64,000 nt of DNA, from the NCBI GenBank assembly GCA_028753945.1, contig JAPNXP010000013.1, positions 2,604,001 to 2,668,000 on the forward strand, given 5' to 3'. The stretch's first letter is position 1. Each line of letters begins with the position of its first letter. The notes below the pieces were generated by a model that saw only the letters and a list, made by a program, of their open reading frames with translations, searched no databases and was not told where the DNA came from. The translations under genes were made by a program, and so were the position numbers. Source of the stretch: Hexactinellida sp. DTS-2022 (Eukaryota > Porifera > Hexactinellida). Positions 32,478 through 44,770 of the stretch are shown one piece after another.

Positions 32478-33642
32478 CAGTGGGAATTTTCAGGGGTGTA
32501 AGTGGAAATAGGAAAACTATGATAGATAGACTCTAATGAAGTATTATTCACATATAGGTTATCGGTAGCTGCAAACCGAATGGCATTATCAAAAGTGATG
32601 TACGTAGTCTCCTAAACGTAGTTCTAGACAATTCATGTTAATTCTGTCATAAATTATATTTTAGGTTTGTTAACAAAAATTTTATTGTTCACCCATGATT
32701 ATTGATTATATTTCTTGAAAAAGGTATAATTTTTTCAAAAATACTAATATATATGGTTTAAAGTTATTAAGTGACCCACGTGGCGACTTTTCGCGCATTT
32801 AGAAACTATTTTATAAGAATATTACATCACCTAGGTTTTAGAGCTAGTAGAACCTAGTTTTGACAATATTGTTGAGATCTCAGTATGTAAAAAGTATGTT
32901 TCCACTAATTTGCTGACAGTTCAGCTCCCTGCTAAACTTTAATTCATCAAATTGACACCGAATTGTTTGATATTAGTCAGATTCTAATTCATTGTAATCC
33001 ATAACTCACTGGATTCGAGTTAAGAAATTCAAAAGCTTCCTTGTTATGCATAAGAAATAATTTTAATTGAAGGAGTATAATTTTACTTGAATCACTTATC
33101 TTAATAAATTTATTAATATTAAAGGAAAATATCTGTGGGCAAAATTTAGCGCATCTGGAATTTGGTTTATATTAAAGTTAAATATGTCTACTTTATATTA
33201 AAACACACAAAAAACCCCGCGTGAGCCTGGACACGATATTTCCCATCACCTTGAAGGAGGGGGACTAAGCAAGAATTTATTGTCCGAATCGTATATTTTC
33301 CGTTAGCCACATCCCATAATCAATTTATACTGAGATGTTGTTTTGTTATCTAATATATATAATTAAATCATGTATATCAGAATATTCAAAAGAGAAGTCA
33401 TCCTCAAGAACAGTGTTCACAAAATCTGCAATGAAGCATTAGTAACTTTCTATAACCGCAAAATAGAAATTCCAATTGTCAAAAATCCAATCTTTGAATA
33501 GTCATAACAACCAAAATATTTCTTCGATCAGAATGAAATAATGCATTACTAGGTTATTTGATATTCTGAATTCAGTGGTAAATAGGAATTCAAGTTTCAA
33601 GAGAATTATAATTTTATCCTATTTCCACCTAAATTCCCACTG
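32478..33642. mobile_element. CAGTGGGAATT inverted-repeat element
   Basis: Left end CAGTGGGAATTTTCAGGGG followed by GTGGAAATAGG; the reversed right end reads CAGTGGGAATTTAGGTGGAA. A second, end-truncated copy of the first 540 bp lies at 57351-57860 in the same orientation. No duplication or coding region found. Confidence 0.6.
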
Positions 33643-33967
33643 AGCAACATTCCAGGTTACAAAAGGTGTGGGATTTCCGATTCAAGACTAAGGCAGAAAA
33701 TCCCGTGTTTTCTCAACGTCTTGTGGAATCTGTGGATTGCATGGTAACATAAAACCATAACTTAAAGTGGATAAAGCAATTAGATCTGTAGGAAATACGG
33801 ATGAAGATCAAAACTCAATCAAAGATTTAAATTCAAGCGAGCATGATGAAGAAAGAGTAGAACTACAAAATGGTTAACTGATTCTGAATACTCGGATGAA
33901 AGTGATACTGATTGATTAAGAAATCAATGACATGCTAATTACACAAATATTTTAACTGTCTTATAAT

Positions 33968-34364
33968 CAGTGTTCGGAAAAAATCGCCCTTTTCTAGAAA
34001 AGACCGGGGCAGGTGGAAATAACCGTTTTTTTCCGGAAAAACATCCATTTTCTGGATATTTCTGCCTTTTTCTATTGACTGGCCTACGCGTAATTAATAT
34101 AGGTATTTCGGTGTATTTAGTGGTTAATCCACTAACCTTTGTATAAGATTAGGATTCCACTCTCAAAAGTCCAAAATTTATCAATCGTTGGCACTAGAAG
34201 TGTAGTATCTCTAAAAATATCTGTCTCTTGCATATAGAAGCTGACCATAAATGGGCCTATAGTGTTGCCATATTTGTTTTTTTCCTAATTTACTGCACTT
34301 TCCGGGGTGGAAAAAACCGGGTTTTCCGGGGATTTTCCGGGGTAGTCTTCTTTGGCAAACACTG
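33968..34364. mobile_element. hAT MITE, CCGGAAAA family, TSD ct(t/c)ataat
   Basis: Ends CAGTGTTCGGAAAAAATCG and (reversed) CAGTGTTTGCCAAAGAAG. Flanks cttataat (33960-33967) and ctcataat (34365-34372) agree at 7 of 8. TTTCCGG/CCGGAAAA words on both sides. Confidence 0.8.
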
Positions 34365-34372
34365 CTCATAAT

Positions 34373-34880
34373 ATTTAAAAAATGAATGCTAAGTAATAAA
34401 AGTGGATATTGAAATTACAGAATATTTTTCGTCCGAAATATATATCACAAGTGATTCCTAGCAAAACCTATATAAAATAACCCATTATTGTTCCATTTAT
34501 GTGTTAAATAAGTAAAGTTTTAAATATAGTAATGATAAAAGCCCATATAGTCAGCTAATTTAGATACTTTTGTGTCTCAGCGAAATAGAGGTTAATAGTT
34601 GACAGATGCTAAAAATGTCAAGGGAATTTAGAAAATACATAAATGAATACTATACGTATATGATAGTAATTAATAATTTTTAAAGATATAAAAAATATTA
34701 TACATAAATTAAACAAAAATTACGACGTCAGCTAATAAAATCAAAATATATATATAAATTGACGTCACCAGAATGAGAATGAGATAAACTTGGATTCCTA
34801 TCCAATGGGCATCTAGGAACGTGGTTTATAAGGTGGTATGTGTTGATAATTTTTGCTAAATTTCGTAAATATATTACACC
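34373..34880. other. no recognisable gene
   Basis: AT-rich; no coding or repeat signal recognised. Confidence 0.45.
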
Positions 34881-35036
34881 CGTGGAAACAAAACGGATGT
34901 AAACCAATAATTGTGAGCACGATGAAACATCAGTGGACTCATCAAGTTGCAATGAAAATAACTTCAAAGTTCAAACTTGTAACTGTTTCACAATCTATTT
35001 CAGAGTGGACCATGGTCAACATTGGTGACCCATGAC

Positions 35037-35263
35037 CAGGGCCGTAGCCACCAAAATCAATGTGGTCAGATTAATTTGACCATCTGACAGAGTGGTTAGA
35101 TTAATCTGACCAACCTTACCGATTTGTAAGGTTAATCTGACCAACCTGACAGAGTGGTCAGGTTATTCTGACCAACCTGACTGAGTGGTCCATTTTGGGA
35201 AATTAATCAACCAAAAGTGGTCAGGTTGAAACCTGACCAACCTGACCAGTGGCTACGGCCCTG
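35037..35263. mobile_element. MITE with CAGGGCCGTAGCCAC ends, TGACCAACC family
   Basis: Ends CAGGGCCGTAGCCACCAAAA and (reversed) CAGGGCCGTAGCCACTGG. atgac flanks both sides (5 bp), but the target is itself a TGACCCA array, so the duplication length is ambiguous. CTGACCAACC words inside. Confidence 0.82.
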
Positions 35264-35571
35264 ATGACCCATCGCATTCGTGACCCATGACCCATTGACC
35301 CATTGACCCATGACTCATCGAGTGACCCATTGGCCCATCAAGTAACGCTTTGACCCATCGTGTTACCCATTGACCTTTTTAAATATCTATTCTTTAATAT
35401 CGAAACATTATGTAACACATTCCGACTTACAATATATGGATGATGCTTGTCAATTAATTAATCTTTGTGGACTTCTAATATCATAGAAATACTCTGTAAT
35501 GTGTCTGGGTTAATTTGACTCGTACTATAACTGGACGAACATCGAAATTCCAAATCGGTCATGGGTCATGG

Positions 35572-35880
35572 CATAGGAGCCAAAACTTTCCAGCGCCAGG
35601 GGGAGTGTAAGTTTACATTTAAATGTGAAAGGTAAAAACGATGCCTATGGTGGCTAAAAATCAATTATGTTCGAAGAATATAATTGTATACATATATAAA
35701 TCATTCAATGTTATTCAGAAAAATATGGAAAAAAAACTTCTGGAATATATAATTTTCTATGGGTCTATGACTCTATGTTCTATACGTATAACATTAAAGA
35801 AAATGTCTAATATACCCTCCCTGAAAAAAAACAGGGAGGGTCAAACCCCCTGACACCCCCCCCCTCTTTCGGCACCTATG
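35572..35880. mobile_element. CATAGG-type MITE with 8-bp TSD ggtcatgg
   Basis: Ends CATAGGAGCCAAAACT and (reversed) CATAGGTGCCGAAAG. Perfect duplication ggtcatgg at 35564-35571 and 35881-35888. Nested in the TGACCCA element. Confidence 0.85.
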
Positions 35881-36110
35881 GGTCATGGGTCACAGAGCCG
35901 TGACCCATGACCCATCTGACTAATCAATTTAAGTAACCCATCTGACCCATGACCCATGACCCATCGACCCATGGTCCACTCTGATCTGTTTTAGTATATT
36001 ATCTGACATTTCAGAGATCCTTCGCTCGACAATATTATTTGATAGTGGAATCTAATATGACATAATAACAAACGCATCTATAAAAACTATCCGGACGATG
36101 TCCTTCGCAC

Positions 36111-37730
36111 AAGGAAGTATCAAGTCCTTTCCAATTGTGGAGGTTTATGTCACAGTGGCACGAAACAGCCAAAATCTGGAAGTAGGCATTTAGGTTGCAG
36201 ATAGCATTATAAACTAAATTATTGACCTATGGGAAATCAACCCCAAGGAATCATTTGGTGTAATCAGAATTATTCTATCGTTTGAGGTGTTAAATTTATG
36301 ACGTCATTGTCACATTTCGAGAACCCTGAAAATTCATTTAATCGCACATAATTCGCGCCCACTAAGAGATAAAAATCTGAAAATTTAATAAAACATGTAA
36401 ATTAATGATGCGAACACGTTGGTCACACCAAATTTCCCATGTGCTTACTCATTATCGCATGATGACGTGAATACTAAATTCAAATTGTGAAGGCTTGACC
36501 CGCACTCTTAAAAATTATTTTCCGATCCTATCCATAGTTATATCAGTTTAAGCCTACACTATACTGATAACAAATCCAACATCAGAATTGAATTCGAATA
36601 ATATTCGCTCGAGTGATTGATTATAATTAAAATTACGTAATACTACATTCCTATACTGACTGAAAATATGTGCGCCTATTTTACTCCAAAAACCACAGGG
36701 TTTAAGCGCTGATAGAGCTTAATTTATTCAATAGATATATTAGTGTATACATCCAAGCTATTTCCTCTTCAGTTTTCGTGCTTACTATATAATTATTAGT
36801 CAGATACTGAAACCTCGACAATGATTTCATGATTATTTGGTATTTTTTTGATTCAAAATATTACAACAATTCTTTAGATCTATTTGCAACGTTAAAAACA
36901 GCTTGGATGTATCTACTAGCATACTCTTAAATATTCTCAATACTTAATTCATCTTAAACCAGTTTCAACTTCCAGAAAAATGGCGTCATGCTGGCTCGAC
37001 TTTCTCGAAAATGATTTCTAAAATTAGTACAAATTCCTAGAAAAGAAGGTACCCCCGGTGCCATATTTCCTAAAGTATTTGGAATTTTTGAATGAGACTT
37101 TCAGTGAATACTCTAAACATATAGACCTTGCTAAATATGCACTAAAAACATTTAATATGTATACCATGGATATTGTTTTGAGAGTGCGACTCGAGCCTAA
37201 AGCCATTTCCATATTTTTGAAAAATGAAGGATTTTTTGGATAAAAAGTTCAGGATAGCGAGTTTCAAGATGTCGTTTTAATTTACTTAGTTTCATCGATT
37301 CAGCTGACAGTCTCATTACATACAACACATTGAGGCTTTTGAGTTCCCGAAATTTGGATACAAGTTAAAAAACAAATCGTTTTCATAAATTACTTATAAC
37401 GTGCGACCCCCTGAAAATTGTTTAGGGACCCCCAGTTAGGAATCACTGTTGTAAATGGATAAGATGTGAAGTTTATTGGACAATTAGTACATATATTGTT
37501 TCTTAAAAAGTTTAATACGGTATATACCCCCTGGATGATTGATAAAAGAACACCTATGGTTTATCTATACTACTATGAACTCAAAATTATAAAATTCTTA
37601 AATTCATAATAACAAGTAAAATAATGCAAAAGTGCTTTGATAGCGTTTCAGAATATGACTGTATAATTTCCAATAGCACATCCATGGTTTGATAATAGTA
37701 ATGTCTCAAAATCTCATGCGTTTCAAAATC
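36111..37730. other. mostly featureless; one old dispersed repeat
   Basis: 36295-36480 is a reversed, diverged copy of 42885-43090, with a third part copy at 45715-45840; all share TCTGAAAATTTAAT and CGCACATAATTCGC-type words. No gene recognised. The 60-codon frames at 37.0-37.2 kb lack support. Confidence 0.45.
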
Positions 37731-37739
37731 GATGCAACA

Positions 37740-37820
37740 GTACTATGTATGTTCTCTAATAGTACACCTGGGTCTTTTTTCCCAATTTTGGACTATTAGA
37801 GAAAACATACTGTACATCTC
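37740..37820. repeat. short palindrome
   Basis: ATGTATGTTCTCTAATAGT (about 37746) and ACTATTAGAGAAAACATACT (about 37792) are complementary arms around a short loop; possibly a small MITE. Confidence 0.55.
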
Positions 37821-37904
37821 AGGTTAGGGTTTCACACTTTCTCATCGAAAACATCTTACACTGTAATGTGTTTTATATTTTAAGCGAAGATGCAAACATC
37901 CCTA

Positions 37905-39880
37905 TTATTAGCAAAAATTTAGACGTTTTTACTGTGCCGACTATTCTATAGTATAGTGGCCCAGTTCTAATCTTACTGCCTTGGTTATTATTATTATTAT
38001 TATTATTATTGGTCCGTATCGTCTCCACAGATCAGAGTTATAATTACTAAGAACTAAAATTTTCATGACAGGTGTCTCATGGGTTACAGATGTGCACATG
38101 GGGTCACGATTTTTGATTCCAAATTTTTGGAGACATTTTTACACCTGTTTAATACTTGAAAAAGAACAATAAATAGTGCGGAAATATTTAATTTATATGC
38201 ATTCGATAGAAAATTTAATTCTACACCTCTTCACAGTACACGAATTTTTAAATTGGGTTTCGTTTGTGCCACAATTGAGTTGCAAGTTTCCTTTGTTTAC
38301 TAACACTTAAGTTCAATTGAAAGTGTTAAATTGAATTCCATTGTTTCGACTCGTGATTATTATATTAATTCAACTTGTGAGATCGAGTAGGCTTCTATTT
38401 TCTAATTGAAAACTAAGATTTTACATTCCATAACAACGACAGAGTATGTGATTATATTTACTTCTCTGTGAATATTCTTGCACAATGGATACATGACATA
38501 TTTAATTCTAATTAATTCGCTCAGTGTTTAACTCATAGAGACGGTTCCAATTAGATTATTGGGGTTATCGAGTGGGCTGAATTCAAATATGATAGTGAAA
38601 TTAAATTTAAATTAATAATAATTGCAAATAATTGAACTTAATTTATTTTGCTGTACATATTAATGGTGTTAAATTATTAATAAATTAATAATTATTTATA
38701 CTGATTTAATAAATCGGATTAATCTCAGAGATTTATACAAGATAGAGACAAACTTCCAATTTATAAATTGATCCTTATGCCACGTAGCACCTCTACAAAT
38801 GTGTCTTGACACCTTGAGGTGTCGATGACATCGTAAAAAAATGCGGTTTCACAATTTTGTGAATTATATAATTCAAATGGGTCGGTTGGTTTTGGGTGAT
38901 TACCCAACACTCACATAAAAAATGCTGAGTCATCAGCTATTATATTCTACTCATACTTGAATATCTCTGAAATTAAGTGAACTAAATGGAAACTTCCACC
39001 ACTCTAAGGTCGATGCCCTCTGTAACACCTTTTTGAAATAATTTAACACCTTTATAGTGATGATGACAATGCGAAAAAAACCCCCAAATTGCAGCCTGTG
39101 CCGACAGCATGCTCCTTTGGAGGCACTATCAATAAACCACCACCAAATATAGTGCCACCAAAGGAACATGCGTCGGCACAGGCTGCAATTTTGGATTATC
39201 ATTATTAATATTTATTTATTTTTTCTCCGTAGACGGTGCCCTGGCCAGAGCTTTATAGTTGATGGGCTTAAACTTGCCATGTAGGTGCGATGGGACCGTC
39301 TAATTTGCACCTGGGGTTACGATTTTTGATTAAGAAATTTTTGACACATCTTTAACACCTTTCAAATTTTGTCTGGTCCATAACTCAAAGATTGTTTTAC
39401 TAAACCCCCAAATTTTATTTCACACTTGGATTCGCCATAAAATTCTGCGTCTGATGGGAGAAGAAATTTTTCAATAAAGGGGTCAATTTCTGCCATAAAT
39501 GGGGGTTGAAATTTCTTTGTTTACTCACACTTCAATTTCAGTAAAGTGTTAAATCTAATTGTATTGTTTCAACTTGTAATAATTATATTGATTTAACTTA
39601 TAAATTCCAGCTGGCTTCTATTTAATTCTAGCATACTATACAATGCATTAAATGAAATTAATTTATATAAGGATTTTGTTGACTTTACTCAACTCACCGT
39701 GGATAACATTGCTTAAATATATAACCAAAAATATAATTTATTATCAATACATAATGAATGAATGGCATTAAACTCTAGATGGTTTATGATAGAAACAAAC
39801 TTCAAATTCAACAATCGTTCTTTGTGACTCCGACCAATTAACAAATGATTCTACACACCTTGGGCGTTGATGACTTGGCG
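37905..39880 (-). repeat. R1 repeat cluster, inverted relative to 6.4-9.9 kb
   Basis: Reversed R1 blocks occur at 37928-38440 and 39220-39880. The block TTACGATTTTTGATT, followed by the CACATCTTTAACACC region, and GGCTTCTATTTAATTCTAG are recognisable. A (TTA)n run at 37984-38010 sits where the 9.67 kb copy has a TAA run. Confidence 0.72.
39074..39196. mobile_element. palindromic MITE (CTGTGCCGAC family), full copy 2
   Basis: Same arms as 4442-4570, slightly diverged at the left tip (AAACCCCCAAATTGC). Sits between two inverted R1 blocks. Confidence 0.8.
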
Positions 39881-40009
39881 AAAAAAAATCCAAAATTGCA
39901 GCCTGCGCCGACAGCATGTACCTTTGGAGGCACTATCAATAAACAACCAACAAAATATAGTGCCACCAAAGGAACATGCGTCGGCACAGGCTGCAATTTT
40001 GGATTTTTA
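39881..40009. mobile_element. palindromic MITE (CTGTGCCGAC family), full copy 3
   Basis: Nearly the same as copy 1. It lies in R1 right beside the TTGATGACTTGG block, the position where only a half copy survives at 8563-8599. Confidence 0.85.
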
Positions 40010-40510
40010 TTTTATGTTATTCTCACAACACATAATTCAATAATTCAACAATTAACTTTAACTAATATAAAAGCGAAAATCATTTAAAGCTTTTTATAAA
40101 GATACGTCTGTAAAATATACACCGATCACTCGATACAAATCGAAATGCAGTCTAATGATATAGTCAATTATCACCCAATGACTGATGTAAATTATTTGCT
40201 TAAGGAACGTTAGCCTATATATAATGTTTCAGAATGTTATAATGAATATCTTCAACTTTCCCCCAAAAGGAGTGAATAACTAAATACCCATGAACTGTAT
40301 TTTTCGCATAATTTGGACAACTCCCAAAGAACCAAATCGTTTCCATAGGAGCTAATCCCACTATAAATTTTCGGTTAATCGGGCAACTCCGCTTAAATGG
40401 GGCAAACTCAACAAATTTGTTTCAAAATTGATGTTCGCTCAATAGAAAATTCATATAGATCAGAACAAATTTAATAAGTTTATAACAAAATATCTAATTA
40501 GGGTCTATTG

Positions 40511-40710
40511 CAGGCTTTCATCAAGAAAAATTACCCCGATCCTAAATTTTGTTCAGTTTTCATTTTGTACGCCTACATTATTCAAATTGTATTCAGAACA
40601 TGGGATCATCTCTCGATATTGTAGGCCAAGAATCGTTTTTGTAAGCCTAGATAAAATCCTGCCAGAATACGCTCCTTTAGGCGCGCCAAGCACGCCTGGA
40701 TAACACCCTG
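40511..40710. mobile_element. hAT MITE, ACGCCTGGAT family, TSD gtctattg
   Basis: Ends CAGGCTTTCATCAAGA and (reversed) CAGGGTGTTATCCAGGCGTG. Perfect duplication gtctattg at 40503-40510 and 40711-40718. Same family as 41696-42099, but only half as long. Confidence 0.9.
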
Positions 40711-40779
40711 GTCTATTGTCATATTGATTTCCGAAAAATTGAGATTTAACAGAGATTATGACCTTGTGGTGCACGGATA

Positions 40780-40955
40780 CAGTTGAAACCGGATATTTTT
40801 AACACATTCTTTCCACGAAAATTTGTTAAAAATATCCGATTGTTAAAAATACCCGATTTTACAACAACAACAATAATTAATTATTTACAAGAAAAAGTGT
40901 TAAATATATCCGATTGTTAAAAATATCCGGTGTTAAAAATATCCGGTTTCAACTG
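40780..40955. mobile_element. pogo-type MITE, CCGGATATTTTTAACA family, copy 1
   Basis: Arms CAGTTGAAACCGGATATTTT and complement; TA at 40778-40779 and 40956-40957. Several TTAAAAATATCCGATTG words inside. The second copy is at 53500-53659 in reverse. Confidence 0.9.
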
Positions 40956-41695
40956 TAGTTCCAAAAGATCACAAAATATTGAGCCTAATACAATGGGTCT
41001 GAATAGACTCAAAGATCTGCAGGCAGTGGAGAAATAGTTAGATCAAGTTTAAGACTGAAATTGTTGTAAATCGCAGCTTAATTTTAATTTTTCGTTTAAT
41101 TGGGAACTTCACTTATTTGGAACAAAAAGCCTGAAACATAAGTGTCCCAAATAAGCGGAAGATTGCATCAACTCTAATTTGCAATCCTTTATAGAAATAA
41201 AGTTGATACCAAAGGCAAGCAAAGATGTAAGTCACCTGACTCGAACCTTGAAGTGCTCTGAGGCGTGAATACGCTATACAGGACTATATACTAGTCAATA
41301 AACGGCGGATAATGGATTGTTTCAGGTCAAAAGGTCTGTTTGAGGTTTGAAATATTCTATGTCATCAGGTTACCAAGTTTATAAATTCTTATGCATCTCT
41401 ACTATGTGGTGGTCTCAACTTTGTTAGATAGTAATTTTTCTCCCCTTATACCAAGTTCTACAGTTCTACTTTATCTAAGTAATTACCAGCAAAGGAGATT
41501 CCAATATTTAATGAACCACAATTCATGGAATTAAACATTAATATATTCAACTTTCGATACCCATTTGATAGTTTTAGTCTTAATAAATAATCTCTTAGTT
41601 CCTAATCAATTATTCACTAGCGCGCTTCGCTTGCTAGGTCGCTTCGCGGCAGAACTCAACCACACACCAACCGTTTGGCGGTTGATGTGTGGTTT

Positions 41696-42099
41696 CAGGC
41701 TTTCATCCAGACAAAAATTTCTGCGCGCCTAGATTTAGTTTGAGCTCGTTCATTTTTCATTTTGACGCCTAGTTTGCACATTTTGTATTAAGTCTATGGG
41801 AGCATCTCTCGATATTGTAAGCCTAGACACGATTTTTGTACTAGAAAGAAAATTGTCTTTTAATATCAGATAAATGGACATTTTTGCCTAGGCAAAAGCC
41901 GGCGTTTCCCTAAGACACTTTTTGCCGAGTAAAGACACTTTTGCCTAATACTCCATAAAAGACACTTATATGGAGTATTTCCTATTATAAAGAACTGTCT
42001 TTAAAATTGAGATATACAGACAAATTTTGCACGCCTAGATTAAAATCCATCCAAATTACGCTCCTTTAGGAGCGCCCAATACGCCTGGATAACACCCTG
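41696..42099. mobile_element. hAT MITE, ACGCCTGGAT family, TSD tgtggttt
   Basis: Ends CAGGCTTTCATCCAGAC and (reversed) CAGGGTGTTATCCAGGCGTA. Perfect duplication tgtggttt at 41688-41695 and 42100-42107. It landed at the edge of a hairpin (arms AACCACACACCAACCG and GGTTGATGTGTGGTT). Confidence 0.9.
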
Positions 42100-42126
42100 T
42101 GTGGTTTATATACTTCTAACATCTAT

Positions 42127-42815
42127 ATTATTAAATCTCGATTGTTGTGTGTGTGTGTGTGTGTTTGTTTGTTTGTCCGGATTGTAATAAAGTGATGGGG
42201 GAATAGAAACCGCATTTATATATGAGATATAAACTAACTTTCAAATGTTATAATTGGTAAACAAATGTTATAATAGGTAAACAAGTATGCTAAACACGAA
42301 TTTCGCATTTACAAATTTATGATATGAATATTTATTGTTGTTGTTTACACAAAATAGGTAAACAAATTTATGAAAATTCAAAATCAACCTAGAAGTTAGC
42401 TTTCAACGGGTATTATAGGTAAACAAGTATGCTAAACACGAATTTCGCATTTATAAATTTATAATATAAATATTTGTTGTTGTTGTTGACACAAAATAGG
42501 TAAACAAATTTATGAAAATTTAAAATCAACCTAGAAGTTAGCTTTCAACGGGTATTATAGGTAAACAAGTATGCTGAACACGAATTTCGCATTTATAAAT
42601 TTATAATATAAATATTTGTTGTTGTTGTTGACACAAAATAGGTAAACAAATTTATGAAAATTCAAAATCAACCTAGAAGTTAGCTTTCCACGGATATATA
42701 GGTTAACAATTATGCTGATTTAGTAAGGCCGCATAGCGGCCGTTAACTTGAGGTGCGTAGCACCGATCTGTCGCAAAGCGACCGAGACCGAAGGGCTCGT
42801 TGATTATAAAGCGTA
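42127..42815 (+). mobile_element. tandem-array element (142-bp units) with hairpin cluster, copy 1
   Basis: Order: ATTAAATCTCGATTGTTG, a TG microsatellite (42149-42168), a lead-in, about three units of 142 bp (GTATGCTAAACACG at 42285, 42427, 42569), then consecutive hairpins GGCCGC-ATA-GCGGCC, GGTGC-GTA-GCACC, GTCGC-AAA-GCGAC and CGAG...CTCG at 42727-42799. An inverted copy is at 62112-63215. Central tandem array plus terminal hairpins recalls Helentron-associated (HINE/MINE-type) elements; no Rep/helicase seen. Class is inference. Confidence 0.75.
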
Positions 42816-43734
42816 AATAGGCCTAAATACAATGTCTGAAAATTCTATGCAACAGGCTAAATAAGTCAAATTTAACAATGTGTAAATTTTATGATTACGT
42901 CTTCATGTGATAATGAGTATGCATAATGGTGATCTGGTGTAACCAACGTGTCCGCATCACTAATGTACCTGTTCTATTAAATTTTCAGATTTTTATCTCT
43001 TAGAGGGCGGGAATTATGTGCGATTAGGTGAATTTTCAGGGTTCACGAATGTGACGATGACGTCATAACTTGTCGAGGTGTGAGAAATTTTGAGTGGAAA
43101 ACTCTATTTATTGGCGGGTGCCAAAAGTTACCCCAAAATGCCAAAAATCACATTTGGAAACCGTCCAGTTCTTCAATCAACTCGGAACATACAAACAAAT
43201 ATATACACAAATACACACACCCAACCTTGTGTTTTAATAGTATATATTGATAGCTTTCAATCAAATAATGCAGGCTGGATGCTCAGCCCCAGATTGCCGC
43301 AGTGGTAAGATAGCGATGAACCAATACCAATCTTTAAAATGAAAGAAGAATTATGTGATGTGAAGAATTATTGGAGAAAACTTTACACAGAGCAGATAGC
43401 TCTCCTCTGAAACACATACGTATACCTCCGTGCTATGTACCTTGGATGTATTATACACCTGTGAAGCACTACTACCTGCGACTGGATATATGTTGTTAAT
43501 TTTGCATTCTTAGTGGTTATAGAATTATAATTTTTGTTTTGACAGACTATAGGTTGTCGCAAGAGTAGTTGTATTAAATTTAACCATTATCTTTCAATAG
43601 ACATACCGTAGACTTGGTCTAACAAAGGGTGCTATTCTTTCAACTTTAACAAATTGTCCTTGCTATTTTCAAAATAATATTGAAAAATCTAATTTTCTTG
43701 ACTTTGATTAGATAGAGAGAACATAGTTAGTTTT

Positions 43735-44190
43735 TCGAAGAAAGCATATGTCTGCATGAACTGGAAAAAGAAGAATTTGGGATTGATACCTTGTCTGATC
43801 TTGTCAACAAATTGAAGAAGATTGACATGCCAAACAATTGGCTTCTCTGGAGTCCAATGAAAGACACCTTAGATATTATACATCCCTCCCTTTCTCAAAA
43901 ATATTTGTCAAACGAATCTTACTTGACATTTGATTCTCATTGTATATGATTGTAGTACGAAAGCTTTTTTCACAATACTCAAATAGCTCTTTCTAATATT
44001 AAAGTAAAAGATGTTAGTCAAATCTATTCACTTATTGAGGAAGTTTCCAATTATTCCTTAGATTCCATTGAAGGGAAAACACCCAATTTTGTCGATTTCC
44101 ATTCTATTTGGTATATGTATCGCTTATATAACATACTTGATACTGATTTAAAATTTAAACTTCCCAGTTTGACAATAATTTGTATTATTA
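43735..44190 (+). pseudogene. THAP/P-like transposase linker fragment (copy 5)
   Basis: Reads FGIDTLSDLVNKLKKIDMPN then NWLLWSPMKD, aligning with FSIDTLDVLKEKLNLISLN and NWLLWSTCDN of copy 1 (1400-1320). Later, in other frames, IEEVSNYSLDSIEGK aligns with NIEKFSLDDTESELKEK. The THAP finger and catalytic core are not visible. Confidence 0.7.
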
Positions 44191-44199
44191 ATAAGACCA

Positions 44200-44770
44200 C
44201 CCATGGCCTACTTAATATACGGCTATATATGTCGCCGAGAAGGCCATAAAACAAAGAGGCCAGTTTCTAATTTTCAAAATGGAGAATTGATCTTTATTCG
44301 AATAATTAGCAATGATAGAGCTGAAAAGTGTATTATAACTATATAGGAATATGGTATCCAGGTATACATAGCACCCTCCATAATTGTGATATGTCATCAT
44401 CTGATGACGTTATGGTTATTTTGGTTGCGAATTATCTTGTTTTTCTAGCATACTTTTAACATAGTTAAACGCGTTATAAATGTTCAAAATTGGAACATGG
44501 TTATACCCAGAAGTAGTAGAATAAAATATATCTAAATTATAAATGGAATGTTGACACATTCCTCGGTTGCCATGGAAAATGTATATTTCCTAAAATGTGC
44601 CATAACTCAAAAACTATGAATGTTATCTAAACTAGACTGGTACTGATCTGTCCGGAATAGGTAACTTCCTATTCATCGATAATACATTTCATATGCCTAA
44701 CTTCAATAATTTTTGAGATAATGGGATAATTAACACTTAATTCATTATTAGGTAATGACTCATGTTCCTG
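44200..44770 (+). repeat. terminal module shared with the P-like element at 58.2-60.5 kb
   Basis: The stretch from AGGAATATGGTATCCAGG through GTTAAACGCGTTATAAATG, ACACATTCCTCGGTTGCCA and CCATAACTCAAAAACTAT to AACTTCAATAATTTTTGAG recurs twice, head to head, at 59690-60240 and, for its first part, at 58290-58380. It is a single copy here and follows the transposase fragment. Confidence 0.65.

Larger units (their letters stand above)
35001..35983. mobile_element. hAT MITE, TGACCCA family, TSD atct(a/g)ttt
   Basis: Ends CAGAGTGGACCATGGTCAAC and (reversed) CAGAGTGGACCATGGGTCG. Flanks atctattt (34993-35000) and atctgttt (35984-35991), 7 of 8. TGACCCA arrays fill both flanks. It interrupts the ZBED-type relic and itself carries two smaller MITEs. 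Confidence 0.87.
34885..36110 (-). pseudogene. ZBED5/SCAND3-type hAT transposase relic, split by a hAT MITE
   Basis: Minus-strand blocks: PCAKDIVRIVF (about 36100), NNIVERRISEMSDNILKQI (about 36040-35990), then, across the 983-bp MITE, LFSLQLDESTDVSSC with QLLVYIRFV (34965-34890). FSLQLDESTDV is the first catalytic Asp motif of this hAT group. Blocks upstream and downstream are missing or unreadable. It is unrelated in type to the TTF hAT at 16.5 kb. Confidence 0.8.
40295..41170. mobile_element. degenerate relative of the TTAAGCGG pogo-type element
   Basis: Contains GGTTAATCGGGCAACTCCGC near 40375 and GTCCCAAATAAGCGG near 41145, in mirror positions to the 24.26-24.81 kb element. Two younger insertions are inside (40511-40710 and 40780-40955). 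Confidence 0.5.

Noticed and set aside
42240-42715. Regular repeats resembling a CRISPR array
   Set aside because: Units are directly adjacent 142-bp tandem copies with no unique spacers, and the genome is eukaryotic.
42727-42799. Serial hairpins as a hammerhead ribozyme
   Set aside because: I looked for a CTGATGA core with a matching GAAA and found none in the cluster.
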